Positions 62,401 to 64,000 of a DNA stretch of 64,000 nucleotides are shown here, in pieces (the stretch's first letter is position 1; each line of letters opens with the position of its first letter). Origin of the DNA: Candidatus Sphingomonas colombiensis (GTDB lineage Bacteria > Pseudomonadota > Alphaproteobacteria > Sphingomonadales > Sphingomonadaceae); NCBI GenBank assembly GCA_029202845.1, contig CP119315.1:3069001-3133000 (forward strand), read 5' to 3'. Position numbers and translations under genes: made by a program. The notes beneath the pieces were generated by a model, which ran no database searches, had not been told where the DNA came from, and worked only from the letters and a program-made list of their open reading frames with translations.

Positions 62401-63655
62401 GCTGTTCAGTTTCGCAGGGCTAGCCAATCAGCATATTTCAGGGCCAATTGCGGTTGCTGCTGATTTCAGTGGTCGCCTTGCAGCGCCCCAACTGAACGGG
62501 CTCGCCCGCGCCGACAGCCTCACTTACGAAAACGGGACCTATGGTACGCGGCTGACGCAGATGCAGGTACGCGCGCGGTTCACCGCGGATCGGCTCGAAC
62601 TGGACTCATTGCAGGCACATGCGGGGGAGGGAACCGTAGAGGCCAAGGGCTTTGTGAGCCTGTCGGCCGAGCAGAATTACCCGATGAGCGTGACGGCTAC
62701 GCTCGCCAACGCGAACCTTGCGAAATCGGATACGCTCGGCGCGACCGCCAGCGGCACCGTAACCGTTACCAACGGGCCGGACGGTGGGTTGATCAAGGGT
62801 AATCTCACCATTCCCAACGCGCGTTATGAGATTGTTCGCGAAGGCGCGGCGGAAGTGCCCGAACTGACGGGCGTTCGCCGCAAACGCGACATTCGGGTCG
62901 CCCGGCCAACCGATCGGCCGGCAGCCGCCGCGCCACCAGGGCTATTCAAACTCAACTTGCGTATTCGCGCGGATAATCAGTTGTTCGTATCGGGTATGGG
63001 GCTGGAGAGCGAATGGCAGATGGACTTGCGCGTCGGTGGGACATCAAAGGCTCCGGTGGTGAGCGGTGGTCTGGATTTGATCCGTGGCACCTATTCTTTC
63101 GCGGGCACCCGCTTCGACGTTACGCGCGGGCGCATTCGCTTCCGTGGCGGCGCGTTGACCGATCCCGATATCGATATTCAGGCGACGACCACGAAGGACA
63201 GCACGACCTTCAACATCAATATCGCCGGCACGGGGCAGAAACCGCAAATCACGTTCACCTCTACGCCGCAATTGCCACAGGACGAGGTATTGAGCCGGCT
63301 GTTGTTCGGCACCAATCCGGAAAACCTGTCGGCAACGGAAGCGATCCAGCTTGCCGCCGCGCTTAACTCGTTGCGTGGCTCGGGGGGCGGGATCAATCCA
63401 TTGGGCAAATTGCGCTCTGCGACCGGCTTTGATCGATTGCGCGTGCTAGGGGCGGATGAGGCTAGCGGACGGGGTACTGCGTTGGCGGCTGGCAAGTATC
63501 TGACGAACAACATCTATGTCGAAATTGTCACCGATGCGCGGGGATTTACCGCGACGCAGCTCACCATCGCGCTCACCAAATCGCTGAGCGTCCTGACACA
63601 AGCCGGTTCGTTCGGCGGGTCGAACGCGACGTTGCGTTACTCCAAGGATTACTGA
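59435..63655 (+). CDS. tamB: translocation and assembly module TamB
   Basis: 1406 residues. A cytoplasmic/N-terminal helix (WIGGTIVALLLLALVIVFG) anchors it in the inner membrane. A long beta-helical groove region follows and the conserved TamB (DUF490) C-terminus begins near VVSGGLDLIRGTYSFAGTRF. It bridges the membranes, probably carrying phospholipids, with TamA. It overlaps the tamA stop by one base. Confidence 0.93.
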   Translation: MVEKATVAVEDRPITIRPLWQRVAKWIGGTIVALLLLALVIVFGINTDPGRRFVADQLGNYKTAAGLNIRVGRIDGSLYGRMTLSDVRVSDPKGVFLTSPRIDVDWRPFAFINNHVDVKSLESALVTMARNPEFIPQVSEPNAPFLPNLDIDIGRLRVDRFVMEPPVAGARHVGRIIGAAHIADRRATLDVDAVALRGPGVGGGDTLRLRLDAVPDDNKLDLDAKLFAPTGGMVSSLVGTKAPLTATIGGKGSWKSWSGKALATLGNGQFADLGVTARDGHIQVRGFTKPGLYLEGPVERLTAPQLDVAIDTTLAQRKADTRIKLKSAALVVDAGGIMDFASNRFGNFAVDAQLLTPGAIAPNVRGRDVLARVVLDGAFAQPQVDYKIRATALGFGETVVENLYAEGQARVNADRILVPVHARARRVSGLNEAIGGLTNNVRIDGDFAITMPSLMSDNLRIRSDNIDATAIIAANVKTGRYTGALKGRVNNYRIESIGIVNLTTDAKLVPAARGGFGVVGKVVAQTREIFNSGARSFLGGNAVVRADVGYSPEGLVTFANLRLNAPQFRIRRGEGHYELASGKLAATVDASSTQYGPLFARVNGSATDPVVLLRAPRPGVGVGLADLNARIVGKGGAYAVTATGGTTYGPFNADVVAHVGKQLVIDVRKVIFAGVNFSGRLAQTAPGPFAGQLQFAGSGLSGTALLAAEGKYQRADVNARADAAKIPGSVDFTIGRALISASIVLYDQPKVVADAQVADMRYGPTVIDTARVKVNYAGGNGSAQAVLTGSNGVPFRIAANAKLAPDDYLVALTGQANGINFKTGSPAHIAAAHGSYRLEPTLIVFDKGRARIAGSYGDKLVAQARLDNLDLSILNAFVPDVGIGGQATGSLDFTQTSPAAFPEADARMTITGFTRSSLVAVSEPVDVEFIGRLTGDGGEARALVKRGATTVGRMVASLRPLPPGDGSWMTRLLQAPLGGGIRYNGPAGVLFSFAGLANQHISGPIAVAADFSGRLAAPQLNGLARADSLTYENGTYGTRLTQMQVRARFTADRLELDSLQAHAGEGTVEAKGFVSLSAEQNYPMSVTATLANANLAKSDTLGATASGTVTVTNGPDGGLIKGNLTIPNARYEIVREGAAEVPELTGVRRKRDIRVARPTDRPAAAAPPGLFKLNLRIRADNQLFVSGMGLESEWQMDLRVGGTSKAPVVSGGLDLIRGTYSFAGTRFDVTRGRIRFRGGALTDPDIDIQATTTKDSTTFNINIAGTGQKPQITFTSTPQLPQDEVLSRLLFGTNPENLSATEAIQLAAALNSLRGSGGGINPLGKLRSATGFDRLRVLGADEASGRGTALAAGKYLTNNIYVEIVTDARGFTATQLTIALTKSLSVLTQAGSFGGSNATLRYSKDY

Positions 63656-63724
63656 CAGTCGTGTAAACAGGTCTTCCCCAATCGAGCGGAATCGAATATT
63701 CGGTATTGTGAGAGAGGATCCTGC

Positions 63725-64000
63725 ATGACCGAGCATTTCGATGTGATCGTGGTGGGCGCCGGGCTATCCGGCATTGGTGCGGGGTATCACCTGCAAACGC
63801 GCTGTCCTGATCGCAGTTATGTAATTCTGGAAGGGCGAGATGCGATCGGCGGGACATGGGATCTGTTCCGCTATCCGGGGATTCGCTCGGATTCGGATAT
63901 GCACACGCTCGGTTACAACTTTCGCCCCTGGACGGCGGCAAAGGCTATCGCAGACGGCCCTTCGATACGAGAGTATGTTTCAGATACCGCACGAGACTAT
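63725..64000 (+). CDS. flavin-dependent (Baeyer-Villiger-type) monooxygenase, N-terminal part
   Basis: The first 92 codons only; the gene leaves the window. The FAD motif is VVGAGLSGIGAGYHL, then GGTWDLFRYPGIRSDSDMHT, the family pattern of FMO and Baeyer-Villiger enzymes. These insert oxygen next to ketones or oxidise N/S atoms, with NADPH. The key BVMO fingerprint lies outside the window, so the class is not certain. Confidence 0.85.
   Translation, partial: MTEHFDVIVVGAGLSGIGAGYHLQTRCPDRSYVILEGRDAIGGTWDLFRYPGIRSDSDMHTLGYNFRPWTAAKAIADGPSIREYVSDTARDY

Overview
The window is high-GC chromosomal DNA from an alphaproteobacterium, most likely Sphingomonas or a close relative (Sphingomonadaceae). 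The evidence is the trpF-trpB-trpA-accD-folC order, an eukaryotic-type NADP isocitrate dehydrogenase, a DUF6628-type protein, and a bamA-ompH-fabZ cluster with no lpxD/lpxA/lpxB, as expected of bacteria that carry glycosphingolipids instead of LPS. Genes are densely packed, with many 1-8 bp start/stop overlaps. I see no insertion sequences, prophage, integrase, rRNA or CRISPR array.

Layout. 1-1.2 kb: the start of an S4-domain pseudouridine synthase, a single-domain response regulator and a DUF6628-like gene behind a Fur-box-like repeat. 1.2-7.2 kb: folate, fatty-acid, tryptophan and pyrimidine genes (folC, accD, trpA, trpB, trpF, pyrF, a LapA-like membrane protein), all on the minus strand. 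7.3-10.3 kb: a large patatin-like hydrolase coupled to an EEP-fold phosphodiesterase, then tRNA-Thr(TGT). 10.5-14.3 kb: an unrecognised conserved gene, mmcQ/yjbR, a secreted serine hydrolase and rarA. 14.4-15.3 kb: a YqjI-like PadR regulator and DUF2218 gene behind a perfect 16-bp palindrome. 15.3-20.1 kb: a GT4 glycosyltransferase, a KefB-type antiporter gene broken by two one-base insertions, a flavin oxidoreductase and a small secreted protein.

20.2-23.3 kb: icd, then psd-pssA (phosphatidylethanolamine synthesis). 23.6-35.1 kb: the conserved translation and envelope supercluster rpsB-tsf-pyrH-frr-uppS-cdsA-dxr-rseP-bamA-skp-fabZ, a strong terminator, and rpmE. 35.1-38.7 kb: a PilZ protein, an Hsp20 gene whose leader folds like a ROSE RNA thermometer, and an orphan TonB-dependent receptor. 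39-46.9 kb: a LolDF-type lipoprotein exporter, GNAT, glutathione peroxidase, an HdeD-like protein, dnaE and a periplasmic cyclophilin. 47-50.3 kb: a polyhydroxyalkanoate locus (phasin, alpha/beta hydrolase, GNAT, class III phaC, very short phaE-like partner). 50.4-56.2 kb: a complete RND tripartite efflux operon. 56.4-63.7 kb: a crotonase lacking both usual catalytic glutamates, then tamA-tamB. The window ends inside a flavin monooxygenase gene.

Envelope biogenesis dominates the gene content: phospholipid synthesis (psd, pssA, cdsA), undecaprenyl carrier supply (uppS, dxr), outer-membrane protein assembly (bamA, skp, tamAB), lipoprotein export (lolCD) and site-2 proteolysis (rseP). The most unusual signals are regulatory (the ROSE-like thermometer, the PadR palindrome, the Fur-like box, a hairpin over a PilZ start codon) and a few small uncharacterised gene pairs. 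I found no clear-cut new multi-gene system.
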